Source: Callorhinus ursinus
Taxonomy: Eukaryota; Chordata; Mammalia; Carnivora; Otariidae
Assembly: GCF_003265705.1 (NCBI RefSeq)
Contig: NW_020312848.1
Span: 58,624,801-58,688,800 of the forward strand
Reading direction: 5' to 3'
Length of the DNA: 64,000 bases
Shown here one piece after another: positions 1 to 10,608 of this stretch (its first letter is position 1; every line of letters begins with the position of its first letter). The position numbers were made by a program, and so were the translations under genes. The notes under the pieces were generated by a model. It searched no databases, was not told the origin of the DNA, and saw only the letters and a program-made list of their open reading frames with translations.

Positions 1-1230
1 CCTTTGTCTACTATTGTAATAGTCTATTAAGAAAAAGGGCAAAATGATCAATCAATCAAACTTTCTAATGTGTTGGATAATAGTCCTCCGATTTTCCCTG
101 GTTAAGATAGACATATGTTCATTGTTTAAATACATTCATAAATATATTCATGTCAGCATAGATGTTCTATTATTTTGAATATACCATTATATATTTTTTC
201 TTATGAATTATAGTTTTATTTAATATATAATCTCATGCTTTCCATTGCCAGTTATGGACTGTGGGGAAAAAAATGAAGCAAAGTAATGGCTTTTAGCTTC
301 TAGCTTTTAGAAATTTGAGCGCTTTGTTTGACAAAGTGGAATGATTTCTCTAGTTATATTGGACAAAATAGCAAGGTCCCTCAATGTTATTTCAAAATAA
401 TAAAAGGTCTTGAGGTTTGTGCACACACATGCAAGGTAACTGAACTGAATGCATATTTTCAAATTGTTTACTTATGGTAACACTGACAAGAGAAAAGAAC
501 AATTCAAGTCTCATTCAAAGAGTCAACCTATGACGTATAGTTTAAACTGATTGGTTATTTGTTTCATACAAAGCCATCTCTGTTCTGAAAACAAACATTT
601 TACTCTAAAAACTCTATAAGGAATATCAAAATCACTGTATTATGAGTGGGATAGAGGTCTAGTAAGTGGTGTCCTGGATCTTCCTTACTCCTAAGGAAAT
701 CAATTAATAGCAATACAGTGATTAACAGCACTGTAGGCCTGGTTCCCAGAGTCAATAATTTCCATTTTCACCACTGCAGGGATATCATAAAAGAAATGCA
801 ATATGTTATCTTAAAGTTAAAATTAGTGTTTTTGCCACCTATTTGGCAGTCTTCAAAGCATTGCAAATTATTGAGGGTTATTGCTTCTGTAGTCCAGATG
901 ACTGTTATACTTTTGATTTCCAGGAGGACATATTATTTGAATACTTGGAACAAAAAGTATAGTGTACACTTCTTTCCAACATGAAATAAAAAAATATAAT
1001 GCAGTCTTACAATTTTTGGAGGACTTAGCATGGTTTGAGATACTCTAAACAAAAAGAACTGAAATTGTTTATCTTGTGCCCTGGTAATCTTTGATATCCA
1101 CTCAATTTTTCCAATACAAGGTATATTCCAATATTCCATTAGAGAAAGGAGAAAGGAGAAAGGGAGTTACAAGCAAACACTCGTGTTTATATGGAGATAA
1201 AGGGTATAATTAAACACTGAAGATGCGTAT
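1..1230. other. No feature recognised
   Basis: AT-rich unique-looking sequence. Open frames are short, AT-driven and show no family I know. No clear SINE, LINE or LTR signature is visible, apart from scattered A/T runs and a short CA-rich patch near 421-432. Confidence 0.6.
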
Positions 1231-1530
1231 CTATAACCCTGGAGTCATTTCTTTCTGAATTATCCCAAGGAGAAATCTAGGAGTCATCTTGATTACTTTG
1301 TCTACCACGCCATTTATATCAAATGGATATTCAGGGAAGGCTATGCATCCCCTTCTTACCATTTCTACAACCACTGTCTCCTTTTCATTCACCAAATATT
1401 TGTCCAGTTCCCAATTTGTGACAGGCACTCTTTTGAATTTCATTTGGATTTTTGCAACTGTTTATGCTGCTCATGCCTCCATCTTAGCCTCATCCATGAC
1501 TTTCACTGTTATGGCCTTTAGATCATTTTA
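1231..1530 (-). pseudogene. Unidentified protein-like frame, possibly a decayed coding fragment
   Basis: On the minus strand one frame stays readable for about 100 codons, from near 1530 down to the stop at 1231. It is broken only by two stops about 15-20 codons before an internal Met at 1441-1443. The 70-codon open part contains VTNWELDKYL and VVEMVRRGCIAFPEYPF, and its composition is protein-like (W, C, P and G spread through it, balanced charge) rather than AT-driven low complexity. The upstream part reads on in the same frame (KAITVKVMDEAKMEA). I do not recognise the family. It could be an exon-like remnant of a processed pseudogene, a transposase or retroelement fragment, or chance. No poly(A) tail or target duplication was found, and the right end is abutted by a SINE target site at 1537. 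Confidence 0.3.
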
Positions 1531-1547
1531 ATGTCTCTAGATATAAG

Positions 1548-1743
1548 CTTTTTTTAAAGATTTTATTTATTTATTTGACAGAGAGAGACAGGGAAAGAGG
1601 GAACACAAGCAGGGGGAGTGTGAGAGGGAAAAGCAGGCTTCCCACTGAGCAGGGAGCCCAATGCGGGGCTTGAACCCAGGACCCTGGGATCATGACCTGA
1701 GCCTAAGGTGGACGCTTAACTACTGAGCCACGCAGGCACACTT
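1548..1743 (-). mobile_element. CAN-SINE (tRNA-Lys-derived), antisense
   Basis: Reads in reverse as a carnivore SINE: T-rich tail with (ATTT)n on the left, purine-rich block (reverse of the CT-rich domain), then the tRNA-like head ending at gagccacgcaggcac. It is flanked by an 11-bp target duplication with one mismatch, ctagatataag at 1537-1547 and ctagatacaag at 1744-1754. Non-coding; mobilised in trans by L1. Confidence 0.92.
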
Positions 1744-1770
1744 CTAGATACAAGTTTTAAAGGGCTTCAC

Positions 1771-2291
1771 TCCAGCAACCCTCAGTTTGTTTCCTGAGAT
1801 TAAGAATTCCTCATATCTGTGAGATCATATGATACATGTCTTTCTCTGATTGACTTATTTCGCTTAGCTGGAGTGGTCGGGGGTGGGAGGGACGGGGTGG
1901 CTGGTTGATAGACATTGGGGAGGGTATGTGCTATGGTGAGCGCTGTGAATTGTGTAAGACTGTTGAATCACAGACCTATACCTCTGAAACAAATAATACA
2001 TTATATGTTAAAAAAAAAAGATAGTAGGAAGGGGAAAATGAAGGGGGGGAATCGGAGGGGGAGACGAACCATGAGAGACTATGGACTCTGAGAAATAAAC
2101 TGAGGGTTCTAGAGGGGAGGGGGATGAGGGCTTGGGTTAGTCTGGTGATGGGTATTAAAGAGGGCAAGTAAACGGTTTGGAGGCTGAAAAAAAAAAGTAA
2201 TGATCATAACAGTAATACCATTTATTCAGTGGTTACTGTGCACCAAGCTTTGAGTAAAGCATTTAAATACAAAAAAATAAAAAATAAAAAT
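1771..2291 (+). mobile_element. 5'-truncated, twin-primed L1 3' end with a non-L1 chimeric tail
   Basis: Two L1 pieces meet head to head. Bases 1771-1867 are the end of ORF2 and start of the 3' UTR in reverse orientation; 1868-2166 are the L1 3' UTR in forward orientation, starting at the same L1 point (ctggagtgg). The last ~120 bp of the usual L1 3' end are absent. From 2167 to 2291 the sequence is not L1: it has an A10 run at 2187-2196, a MIR-like stretch around 2205-2268, and an A-rich tail. A perfect 12-bp duplication, aaagggcttcac, flanks the whole (1759-1770 and 2292-2303), so L1 and tail entered as one insertion. The inversion is the signature of twin priming; the tail suggests 3' transduction or template switching. 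Confidence 0.85.
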
Positions 2292-2303
2292 AAAGGGCTT
2301 CAC

Positions 2304-2640
2304 ATATCTTTTAAGGTTTGGATCCATAAGCATTAATGTCATCACATATTCCATAAATAATTGGCCAGTAACTCTTTCACCAACAGAATCTCTTCTTTCT
2401 TGCCTAGAGGATATTCAAAATTACTTAACAATACTCAGAAACAGTACGTTCTAGACTAAACTACATTGTTTGCATAAACCGATCTTTAAGCCTGGACTGC
2501 TTTAATTTTACTTGCTAATTGGCTAATTTGTTTCTACTCAAACTCTTTAACCTACCAATTTAGATTGTATAGCCCTACTGTGCACCCTGTAGCAACTCAT
2601 GCTTCCCTTTATCTTCGCACTTACCACCTTGCATTTAAGT
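2304..2640. other. No feature recognised
   Basis: Unique AT-rich sequence after the L1 insertion. I see no repeat or gene signature. Confidence 0.5.
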
Positions 2641-3010
2641 TTTAAGTAAAACTTTTAGTTTGAGATCATTGTAGATTCACATGCAGTGGAAGGAGATAAT
2701 ACGGAGATCCTGTGTGCCCTTTATCCAGTATCCCCCTATAGCAGATACCTTGCAAAAGCACAATATCACAATGAAGATATTGACATTGATATAATCTACC
2801 AATCTTATTCAGATCTAATCAGACATTTATGTATTGTGTGTGTGTGTGTGTATGTATTTAGTTTTATGTAATTTTAACACAAGTAGGTTTGTGTAACACC
2901 ACCAAAGTAAAAAATGGAACAGTTCTATCACTGCAAGGATCTCTCACTTTGACCTTTATTGCACTTGATTTTCCCTATATAATAAACTCTGAGTTTATTT
3001 GGTCTATTGA
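2641..3010 (-). mobile_element. Old L1 (L1M group) 3' UTR fragment, antisense
   Basis: The stretch beginning ttgagatcattgtagattcac, running through a TG microsatellite (2835-2853) and on to a gtgtaacaccaccaaagt-like segment, matches my memory of the 3' UTR of old mammalian L1M elements read in reverse. It is diverged and shows no target duplication. The subfamily cannot be fixed by eye. Confidence 0.55.
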
Positions 3011-3255
3011 TAAGTTTAATAAATATTGGGGAGTAAATTTTCTGATTATATACATATATATGTTTGTGTGCATGTGTCTATGTGTGTGGATGGATAGATG
3101 GATAGATAGACGTGTATACATATCTGTATATAGTTCTTTGAATTGTTATTTTGTTAATTTTGATTAATTTTGTCTTCAGTATCTCTGATTTATACATCCT
3201 AATTTTTTGTTTAATAATCGCTATCTAATACTATAACAAATCATGTTGTTGGAAA

Positions 3256-3307
<52 letters not shown>

Positions 3308-3308
3308 T
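3256..3308. repeat. (TG)n microsatellite running into (GA)n
   Basis: About 20 uninterrupted TG units followed by gagagagaga. A diverged GGATA-type tandem patch lies upstream at about 3087-3113 (gatggatagatggatagata). Confidence 0.95.
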
Positions 3309-4425
3309 GAAACTCTAAAAGTTTGACCCTTCAAAGCTTAGTAGAACTCATACATGGAATTTGGTGCTTTTTGATAGCTTGGATAAACCATGAAATGTGT
3401 GATTTAGCACTTCACATGATTACTGTGATTCACACATATTTGAATTCATGCTGATGCTCCGTGCTAAATTCAGTTAGGTGCCAAGATTTGGAATTTGGGT
3501 GCATCCACAATATTTTCCCCTTTTCTGTTTATCTGCTTGTTGTGATTGGTGATTACGAGCAGCTGCTGTGCACACTGGCTGATAATAAGAAATGTTTAGA
3601 GTTCTGTATCCAGTTTCTCTTGCTTCAAATCCTCCATGATAATCAGCTTATCTGCATTTGGCGTTCACATGATAAGATTATCTTACCCCTGTGAGTTTAG
3701 TCTTTCCATCATGGGTATAAATCATTGTGATTGGGCACACAGAGATATTGGCTAGAGAACAAGCAAGAATAGCTCATTCTGGCTCAGTAATTGGAATCAG
3801 TCCCCATCCCTTGGAGAAAAGATTAAGAGTTGGTCTTCAAACATGCTTTTCTGCATATGTCTTCATTGTTACCTGGTCCCTGGAGATGGAGGACTGTTTC
3901 TTAACAGTGTTTCTGAGGATAAGGTCCAACCATCCGCCAGAACTCTGTCATATTTGGATGTTAGTGTGAGGTTACCAGAGGAATGTTTCAGAGATGGTCA
4001 GTAGGTATTTTTCTGTTCCATTTGTGTACTCCAGTCATGATATGGGATGCAGAAGGGGGTATCTGGAAGAGGGTTTAAAAACCTGTATACTCTGTTTCAG
4101 TTAATGTAAGTATCTTTGTGTCAGAGTAGGTAATACAAGAGAGGCTAAGACAGAATGAGAACAAATCTATTGATTCAGGAGAAGTGGTGATCTTCATTCA
4201 TCTTAAGGAATGTAGCTTCTTTAGCAAATCTCTTATCATTTAGTTAAGCAGCATGAAAAGATGGGCCCCCATACCCACCTCCTAACTGTTGGTGTGTGAA
4301 ATCATTTATCTATATCAACAGCGTCTATTCAGTAATCTGAAATACATCAAATGCTTCTAAATCCATCTTTGTTTAACATTAGGTGAGTTTCGTTCTGCTG
4401 GCTTCAGCTGAACCCAAGAATGATT
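3309..4425. other. Unique sequence with a GATA/E-box motif cluster
   Basis: No gene or repeat recognised. It holds five GATA-type hexamers within 105 bp: TGATAA at 3580-3585, TGATAA at 3637-3642, CTTATCT at 3647-3653, TGATAAG at 3670-3676 and TTATCT at 3678-3683. An E-box CAGCTG lies at 3560-3565. This is a motif observation only. Confidence 0.5.
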
Positions 4426-4426
4426 A

Positions 4427-4615
4427 ATTGTTGGTTCCTAAAATTTGCTGCATATTAGTATCACCTGGGAGGTGTTCCACACTCCTGCTCCTGATGCCCA
4501 GGTGATACCCTCCTCCAATTGAATTATGGCCTTTGGGAATGAGACTCAAGCATCAGTAGTTCCTGTAAACCTTACAAGTGATTCTAATGAGTGGCCAAGT
4601 TGAAAAACCAGCAAT
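4427..4615 (+). mobile_element. MER5A-like non-autonomous hAT (Charlie) element
   Basis: The order 'ttagtatcacctgggaggtg', 'gatgcccaggtgatacc', 'cttacaagtgattctaatg' and a closing 'gttgaaaaaccagc' follows the short MER5A DNA transposon, which has imperfect terminal inverted repeats (cagtggttctcaa type). It is diverged, about 190 bp and non-coding. MER5B or a related Charlie MITE are alternatives. Confidence 0.7.
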
Positions 4616-4877
4616 TAACTGCTCATTCTCAGGTACTCATATCAAAATAATCTCCTCCTCTGGTTTATTGAGGTAGGAAAAATTTTTAATTTACATTCTC
4701 ATCTCTGTCATACATTTATATACTTTAAATTTTTGTGTTATACTTTGTTCCTCTTTGCTATTATAAACACCTCCCTTTTTGTGAAGGTGTAAATATCTAC
4801 AAAATATTTTGTCCGCAGATCTATTTTTATGTCCTAACATATCTCAACAAAACTCATGATGACTTCTCTCTTAGCTT

Positions 4878-5025
4878 TACGTGTTGAGGTATATACTTAT
4901 ATTCAGTAAAATGTAGAAATAAAAGTTTGGTGACTTTTGGTAAATGTATATACCCATATAACTATTCCTCCAATCAGATATATAATATTTCTGTTGTTCT
5001 TATTTTCATCTCCATGCAACACAAT
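4878..5025 (-). mobile_element. Probable old L1 3' UTR fragment, antisense
   Basis: Begins ttgaggtatatactt and continues with gtaaatgtatatacccatataac, a pattern of L1M 3' UTRs in reverse. It is short and diverged, so the family call is tentative. Confidence 0.45.
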
Positions 5026-5133
5026 TCTTAACGATAGGATGGTCTTGATTTGTAAGGATATACTGTACTTTGTTTATCAGTGCCCTAATAATAAACATTA
5101 GTGCTGCTTCCTCCATTATAAAAATGTTAATAT

Positions 5134-5134
<1 letters not shown>

Positions 5135-5169
<35 letters not shown>

Positions 5170-5180
5170 CCACACACATA
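5135..5180. repeat. (GT)n microsatellite with a short facing CA arm
   Basis: About 16 GT units are followed within 4 bases by ccacacacatatata, a short arm that can pair back on the GT run. The two frames read across it are purely Cys/Val or His/Thr repeats and are not genes. Confidence 0.9.
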
Positions 5181-5233
5181 TATACAAGTATTTCTTTAGG
5201 GTGGACACCAAAGCACCTATACATATTTATTTT

Positions 5234-5404
5234 AAAGATTTATTTATTTTAGAGCAAGAAAGAGAGAGAGGGAAAGGGAGTCCCAAGCAGACTCCGCACT
5301 AAGCATGGAGCCCCACGTGGATCTTGATCCCATTACACCGAGATCATGACCCAAGCCAAAACCAGGAGTGAGGCGCTTAACCGACTATGCCACCCAGGTG
5401 CCCC
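5234..5404 (-). mobile_element. CAN-SINE, antisense, diverged
   Basis: Reverse-oriented tRNA-derived SINE with tail side aaagatttatttatttt, a purine block and a head ending ccacccaggtgcccc. Target duplication catatttatttt (5222-5233) and catatttactttt (from 5405), one mismatch. Confidence 0.9.
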
Positions 5405-5416
5405 CATATTTACTTT

Positions 5417-7745
5417 TAATAATACTGCCAGATTATCTTGATAGATGTATTGCTTTGTACTACAGGCTAGTTTTCCTTCATGTTGTGGATGTAGGAAGCC
5501 AGATGGAGACTTCTATGAGGACCAAATTAAGAACAGGTTTACTTGGAGTATGATATTTAAGTGTGTTTCAGCAATGGGGCTGACTTTTCTCCTCACTCAT
5601 TACCTCTCCATATTTATTGTGAAAATCCAGATTTATATTAAGCTTTGCTGCTCTGTTTCTATCTCTGACCCCCAAAACAATAAAAAAAAAGTTCCCACCA
5701 CTTTGAGTTTATGAGTTTATCTGGAGGTACACATAACAATCCAGTTACTTCTATAGCAGTGAGTGATTGACCTATTTCTTAAGCAGTCCTTCAATTATTA
5801 TTCATGAAATCTTGTCACAGCTCACTTTTAGTTGATCTAAAGTGAACCTGGAGTTTCTCAGCAGCTTCTATGGCAAAGCCTGTTCTTACCTTCACAATAG
5901 TCCCATTTTGTACCTGTTTTGGCTCATAAGGTTTTTTCCTTTTCCAAGCATGATCTCTTCTGTTTTTCTATCTTTTAGCTTTTGTTACCTTTACTATTTC
6001 CTGTTATATTGCTATTATATATTTAAAAGGAATATCTTTCCTGCTAATTCAAAGGAATTTAATTGAAAATTAGTGGAAAGAAGTAATAAATGCATGTGCC
6101 CAGTCTGCCACCTGTAAACGGAATCCGTATTCTGCTTCAAGAATCACAACTCACTCATACAGTTTCAGTGACTGTGGTTAACCCATGGTATGTAATAATA
6201 TCTCCTCACATTTTATTCTCTTCCTGATGTTAATAATCATTATACTATGTTGTTCTTTATTCTTTTTCTTTAACACAAAAAAAGAGGCAATTTTAGAAAA
6301 ATTTTCGACATCATTTGATTTAAACTATTTGTTAAATATCAGTTTACTCTTGGTATCTGAACATTTTTGATTGTTTATATGCATGTATGCATGGATGTTT
6401 GTATGGATATATATTTATTGGAGTTCAGGGGGCCTTTTCAAATTGAGATAGTCCTTGCCAAAGAATTGATAATGAGTGCTTGATTTCATGAACATGAGAA
6501 TCTGTATTTACTGCCTTCTCTACTTTCTGAGATTCCTATGACTGTATTTCCTGAATAAAAAAATAGCTTACAGACTCTCAAAAAGAATGTATAGACAATA
6601 AAATACTTTTGCTTTTAATTTCAGTTTAGGATACAAGAAGAAATTGGTGACTTGTTTAGATGGCATTAAAATTGGCTTAGTTGAATTGTAACAAGTTACA
6701 TTAAACAAACAAGAAACCACTGAATTAAGAGGAAAAAAATGGAATTTACTTCATATGAAAGCCAAATTCCAATTTTTAAGTTTTATTTCAAGCTAAATGA
6801 TGCATAATTCTTTTTTTGCAAGAAACTGAGCCTTAATAAACCTCTTTGAGAAAGATGCTTGTAGGTTTTAGTATTTTGATCATTATTAACCAAAGAAAGA
6901 ATTTTTATGAGTTTGTGGTTTTTTGCTCTTTTTTTTTCCGTTTTGTTTTGTTTTTTGCTTATCTGTACAAAAAGTAAGATAATGCATTAGGAAGAAACTT
7001 GCCTTTGCATATATAATGGAAGTTCAGAGGACTCCTTCATATGCATAGCCCTAGACCAATGGCTTCCAGGGACCTTGACCTTGAATGTTCATTGCCTAAT
7101 ATATACAGCTTGATAAATCAGAGCTCTTCCAGAACATCTTGGGAAATTTTAGTAACTTTAGAATCACGACCAGTATTAGTAATGTTCCAATTAGGTGCAA
7201 AGATATTTTAATAATATACAGCACTATGGCTTATTAATAGGTTTTACATTTTTAAAATGTTTAAAATTTTATGTAAAAAATCTTTGATAACTATGCTTCA
7301 GAAGAACACACTAAAGTCCAGCATACTTAAGTAATGTGTGTTGAGATATAAGAGAGAGAAAATTTCAGGTCAACATTAGGGTTTTATCATTTTGAATCTT
7401 TATTCTAAGAGTTATAGAGAAGTATTATAAGAACTCAGTTTCATGTATTTGAAATACATGATTAAGAGTAGTAGTGTACTTCAGCCAAACAGTGGTCCTA
7501 TAAAAGAACTCTCCATTAAAAGAAAACATTTTTCTTAGGTGAAGCATGTTATTTTCTAGGTTTTGCTGGTATGAGTTTAAAATATTAGCCACAAAAGAAA
7601 AGTAAATATACAACAAAATTATTTTTTATCTTATCAAAGGAGTTTAATTGACTAAGAGGTAAATGAATTATATTAATAGGCTACAAAGTTTTATTTATCT
7701 GTAATATAAAATGTTTCATAAATGTAGAATGAGAACTTAGAGATT
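5417..7745. other. 2.3 kb with no recognised gene or repeat
   Basis: AT-rich sequence with short chance frames only (largest about 90 codons, low-complexity L/F/Y/S content). T-rich stretches occur at 6931-6960 and a diverged atgcatgtatgcatgg patch near 6379. Very old repeats may be present but are not identifiable by eye. Confidence 0.55.
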
Positions 7746-7747
7746 CT

Positions 7748-8060
7748 GTGTCAGTCAGGGTAGGCTAAGCTATAGAAGCTAATAACAAAATGTTAAAGAC
7801 TCAAGGGAAGAACAGCATATTTTCCTCTTATCTGATAGTGTAGGGCTGGTATTCCAAGACAGTGAAAAAAGTGTGTGGGGGGGCAGGTAGGGGCAGCGGG
7901 GGCAGAAGTGGGGGGAGGGTGGGGTGGAAGGGGGAGTCTTGCTCCAAGGGTTCATTTGGAATCCCAGACCAATAAGAACTTTTCCATCTTCAATATGTGG
8001 CTTCTCTAATTGTAGTCAACAAAAGGGGAGAGAGCATGGAGGGATGCACATAGAAAAATT
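7748..8060 (-). mobile_element. Old LTR-like interspersed repeat (ERVL-MaLR type suspected), antisense
   Basis: Starts cagtcagggtaggctaagct and later runs ccaataagaacttttccatc and ggggagagagcatggaggg. This order recalls a common mammalian MaLR-type LTR read in reverse. The middle is replaced by a very G-rich block (7877-7936). The family name is uncertain. Confidence 0.4.
7877..7936 (+). other. G-quadruplex-capable G-rich block
   Basis: Seven runs of three or more G (lengths 7, 4, 5, 6, 3, 4 and 5) occur in 60 bp on the plus strand, separated by 1-7 bases, which exceeds the usual G3+N1-7 four-run rule. Confidence 0.85.
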
Positions 8061-8950
8061 TAAGTATCTGTCCTAGAGGTGGCATGTATCACTCCCTTCA
8101 CATTACTTTAATTACAATCGAGTTTTATAGCCATATCTAATTTTAATAAAGGTTGGGATGGTAGCTTTTACTGTGTGCCCAGGTGAAAAACAAGAAAAAA
8201 GATTTTGGCAGATAGCTTGTAGCTTTTACCATGCAAGCCAATGCACGTTACTAATTTCTGAACTCAAGTTTGTTTTCTTTATGTCAAAGGATCCTAAATA
8301 TTTGAAGAGACTCGTTTCCTCATAAACACGATCAGTTCCTTCTTTCTAGAATACTCTCCAGCATGATTTATGCCGAGAGCAGGCTTTCCGCTCTCTTAAA
8401 CACACACAAAGACACATGCACACACAGAGAAAATGATTCTGTACTGGAAGAAAAAGAGGAAATTGAAAGCTAATCGTTCTGACCCCAGGTACTGGTTTGA
8501 TTTTTCTCTTGAACAGTCAGCTCTGCCACATCATCCAGGGAAAGACATGGAGGCAGAGAGTGCCTATGAGTAGGAGATGTGGCAGCGGGATGGAGGAGCA
8601 TGGTACTCAGTCATGTGGGCTGTAAGGAGTGGCACAGGTCTGACAGCTTTCTCCTCCTATGAGAAAGGGCGTTGCTTTATGAGGCCAAATCGTAGGGACA
8701 GTGGAATTCTGTTGGGGAGTTAGGAGCCCAACGCAGAGTAAAGCAGGCAAGAATTCTGTCCTCTTACACCGTGGCATTCTTCAAGGCCCGCTGAGAAAGC
8801 GTCTCTATCCTTCGCAGAAGTGCAAATGAAGCACAAAGATTTCTGACTGACAGCAGTTAAGAGTCCCTCAAGGACTTAACCATCTAGTCCTGGATTAGCA
8901 TTCAAGAATCCTCATGTACTTTGAAGAATCTTTCTCCCATGCTGTTCTGT
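8061..8950. other. No feature recognised
   Basis: Unique sequence of somewhat higher GC than its surroundings. No repeat or gene signature, apart from a short CA-rich patch near 8399-8429. Confidence 0.55.
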
Positions 8951-8954
8951 TTTG

Positions 8955-9300
8955 CAATTCTTTAAAGTATTGTGGCACTTGTTTGGAACATTCTTCTCCT
9001 TCTACCCTTCCCCTCCCCTCCAATCTCTTTAGCTGATAATTGTGCTCTTCGCTCTTGATTCCCTGAACATCCTAGACTGAATTTGCTCTCCCAAGTAGCG
9101 ATTGCTCCCTTGGCCATCTGTACTCTACCTTTTAGACAGATTCTACACTTACAATGATCTCTTAAATGCTTGACTTCCCCTATTAAATTGTAAACTCCCT
9201 GAGGCCAAGGAATGGTGTATCCGTATCCTCAGTGCATTGCTCAGGACAGAGCACAGCCCTTAGCAACAGTAGCTGCCATTAAAATAGTTATTAGATGAAG
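8955..9300 (+). mobile_element. L2 (LINE-2) 3' region
   Basis: The passage attgtaaactccctgaggcc, then gtatcctcagtgcattgctc and agcacagcccttagcaacag, follows the L2 3' end (gtaagctccatgagggcaggg ... agcacagtgcctggcac). Upstream tctttagctgataattg is consistent with more 5' L2 sequence. It is old and non-coding. Confidence 0.7.
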
Positions 9301-9658
9301 AAGTCTTTATTATATATTTTTTAATGTATAGCCTATATTATCCAACCCTTACTGTAGGCAATCATGTACTTGGAACAATTTTTTTTTTTTTAACCTTAGG
9401 GTCCCTATACTAATTTCAGAAAATGCACAGGGCTCAGAATTAAAGTCGCTCTGATTGATTCTAAAATCCTGTGTTTCCTATGTTGTTTATTTCAGTTGGC
9501 CAAGCACAATATGTGTGTGTGCATTTATATACTTATATATAACTTTTATATATAGTCAAGGCCACGGGATACTCATAGATTATCTTACTAGTATATGTTT
9601 TCATCATAAAAGATTACGAGCATGTGAAGGGGCAATGTGATTTAAAAGGTGATTTAAA

Positions 9659-9745
9659 AACAAACAATGAATCATGGAACACTACATCAAAAACTAATGA
9701 TGTATGGTGATTAACATAACAATAAAAATTATTAAAAAATAATTT
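9659..9745 (+). mobile_element. Extremely 5'-truncated L1 (terminal ~80 bp)
   Basis: The last part of the carnivore L1 3' UTR: caaacaatgaatcatggaac through gattaacataacaataaaaa, ending in an A-rich tail. Only a short possible target duplication (atttaaa, near 9652 and 9743) is visible. Confidence 0.85.
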
Positions 9746-9867
9746 AAAGAATCATTTACAACAGATCTTCTATTTCTGAATCTGTAGATTCTCGTGTTCA
9801 AAAAGAGTTCACAGAACTACAGAGGTAAAGTGTTAAGAAAGCAGCATTTTTCCAAAGTTGTAGAAGG

Positions 9868-10045
9868 GTCGTATAGCATAGAGTGGTTAAGAACCTGGGT
9901 TCTGGGGCTCGATCATGGGGGTTCAAATCTCAGTTCCACTACCTGTGTGATTTTTGGAGGAGTTGTGTAGCTTCTCTGTGCACCTAGTCCCTCCTTGGTA
10001 GTGCGAGGTGGTGAAAATAGCACCTCCCATAAGATACATCATATA
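9868..10045 (+). mobile_element. MIR (tRNA-derived ancient SINE)
   Basis: Matches the MIR order: gtatagcatagagtggttaag, then ttcaaatctcagttccacta, then a degraded core and a (t)gaaaatagcacctccc segment. About 175 bp, old, no target duplication. Confidence 0.85.
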
Positions 10046-10364
10046 ATGTTCCTCCTTCTTCACACCCTTCTCCTTTTTATCTTTTTCATTTTCTTCTTAA
10101 TTTTAGGAAATGCTCTACATAAATGCCATTGTTTATTTTAGGAAGCATCAGCAGAACATGATTTCTGAAGTTATGAAATAAACTGGCCAGTGAAATAAGA
10201 ACTTTACTGATATGTTAATTAACCCAATATTATTTTATTAGATTACACTCTTGAGTAGGGGTTGTGGGTGGCAAAGTTTAAACAAATACCATGATTGTAG
10301 TTTTTTAAAAAAGCTACCCTGTCTGCTGGGCATATGAACAATAGAAACTAAAATTTAGGACCAA

Positions 10365-10593
10365 AAGGGCACCTGGGTGGCTCAGTCAGTTAAGTGTCCA
10401 GCTCTTGATTCTGACTCGGGTCATGATATCAGGGTCGTGAGATTGAGCCCCGTGCCGGGCTCCACACATGGAGGAGATTTAGGATTTACTTAAGTTTAAG
10501 ATTCTCTCCCTCTCCCTCTGCCTCACCCCCTGCATGGGCTCTTTCTCTTTCTCTCTCCCTCTCTCTCTCTAAAAACACAAATAAGAATAAAAC
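10365..10593 (+). mobile_element. CAN-SINE, sense
   Basis: Head gggcacctgggtggctcagt (A-box-like pol III promoter region), B-box-like gattgagcccc, CT-rich middle and A-rich tail. Flanked by a 15-bp target duplication with one mismatch, aaaatttaggaccaa (10350-10364) and aaaattcaggaccaa (10594-10608). Confidence 0.95.
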
Positions 10594-10608
10594 AAAATTC
10601 AGGACCAA

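Noticed and set aside
5006..5252. Frames across the GT microsatellite
   Set aside because: They consist of Cys/Val or His/Thr repeats from the dinucleotide run.
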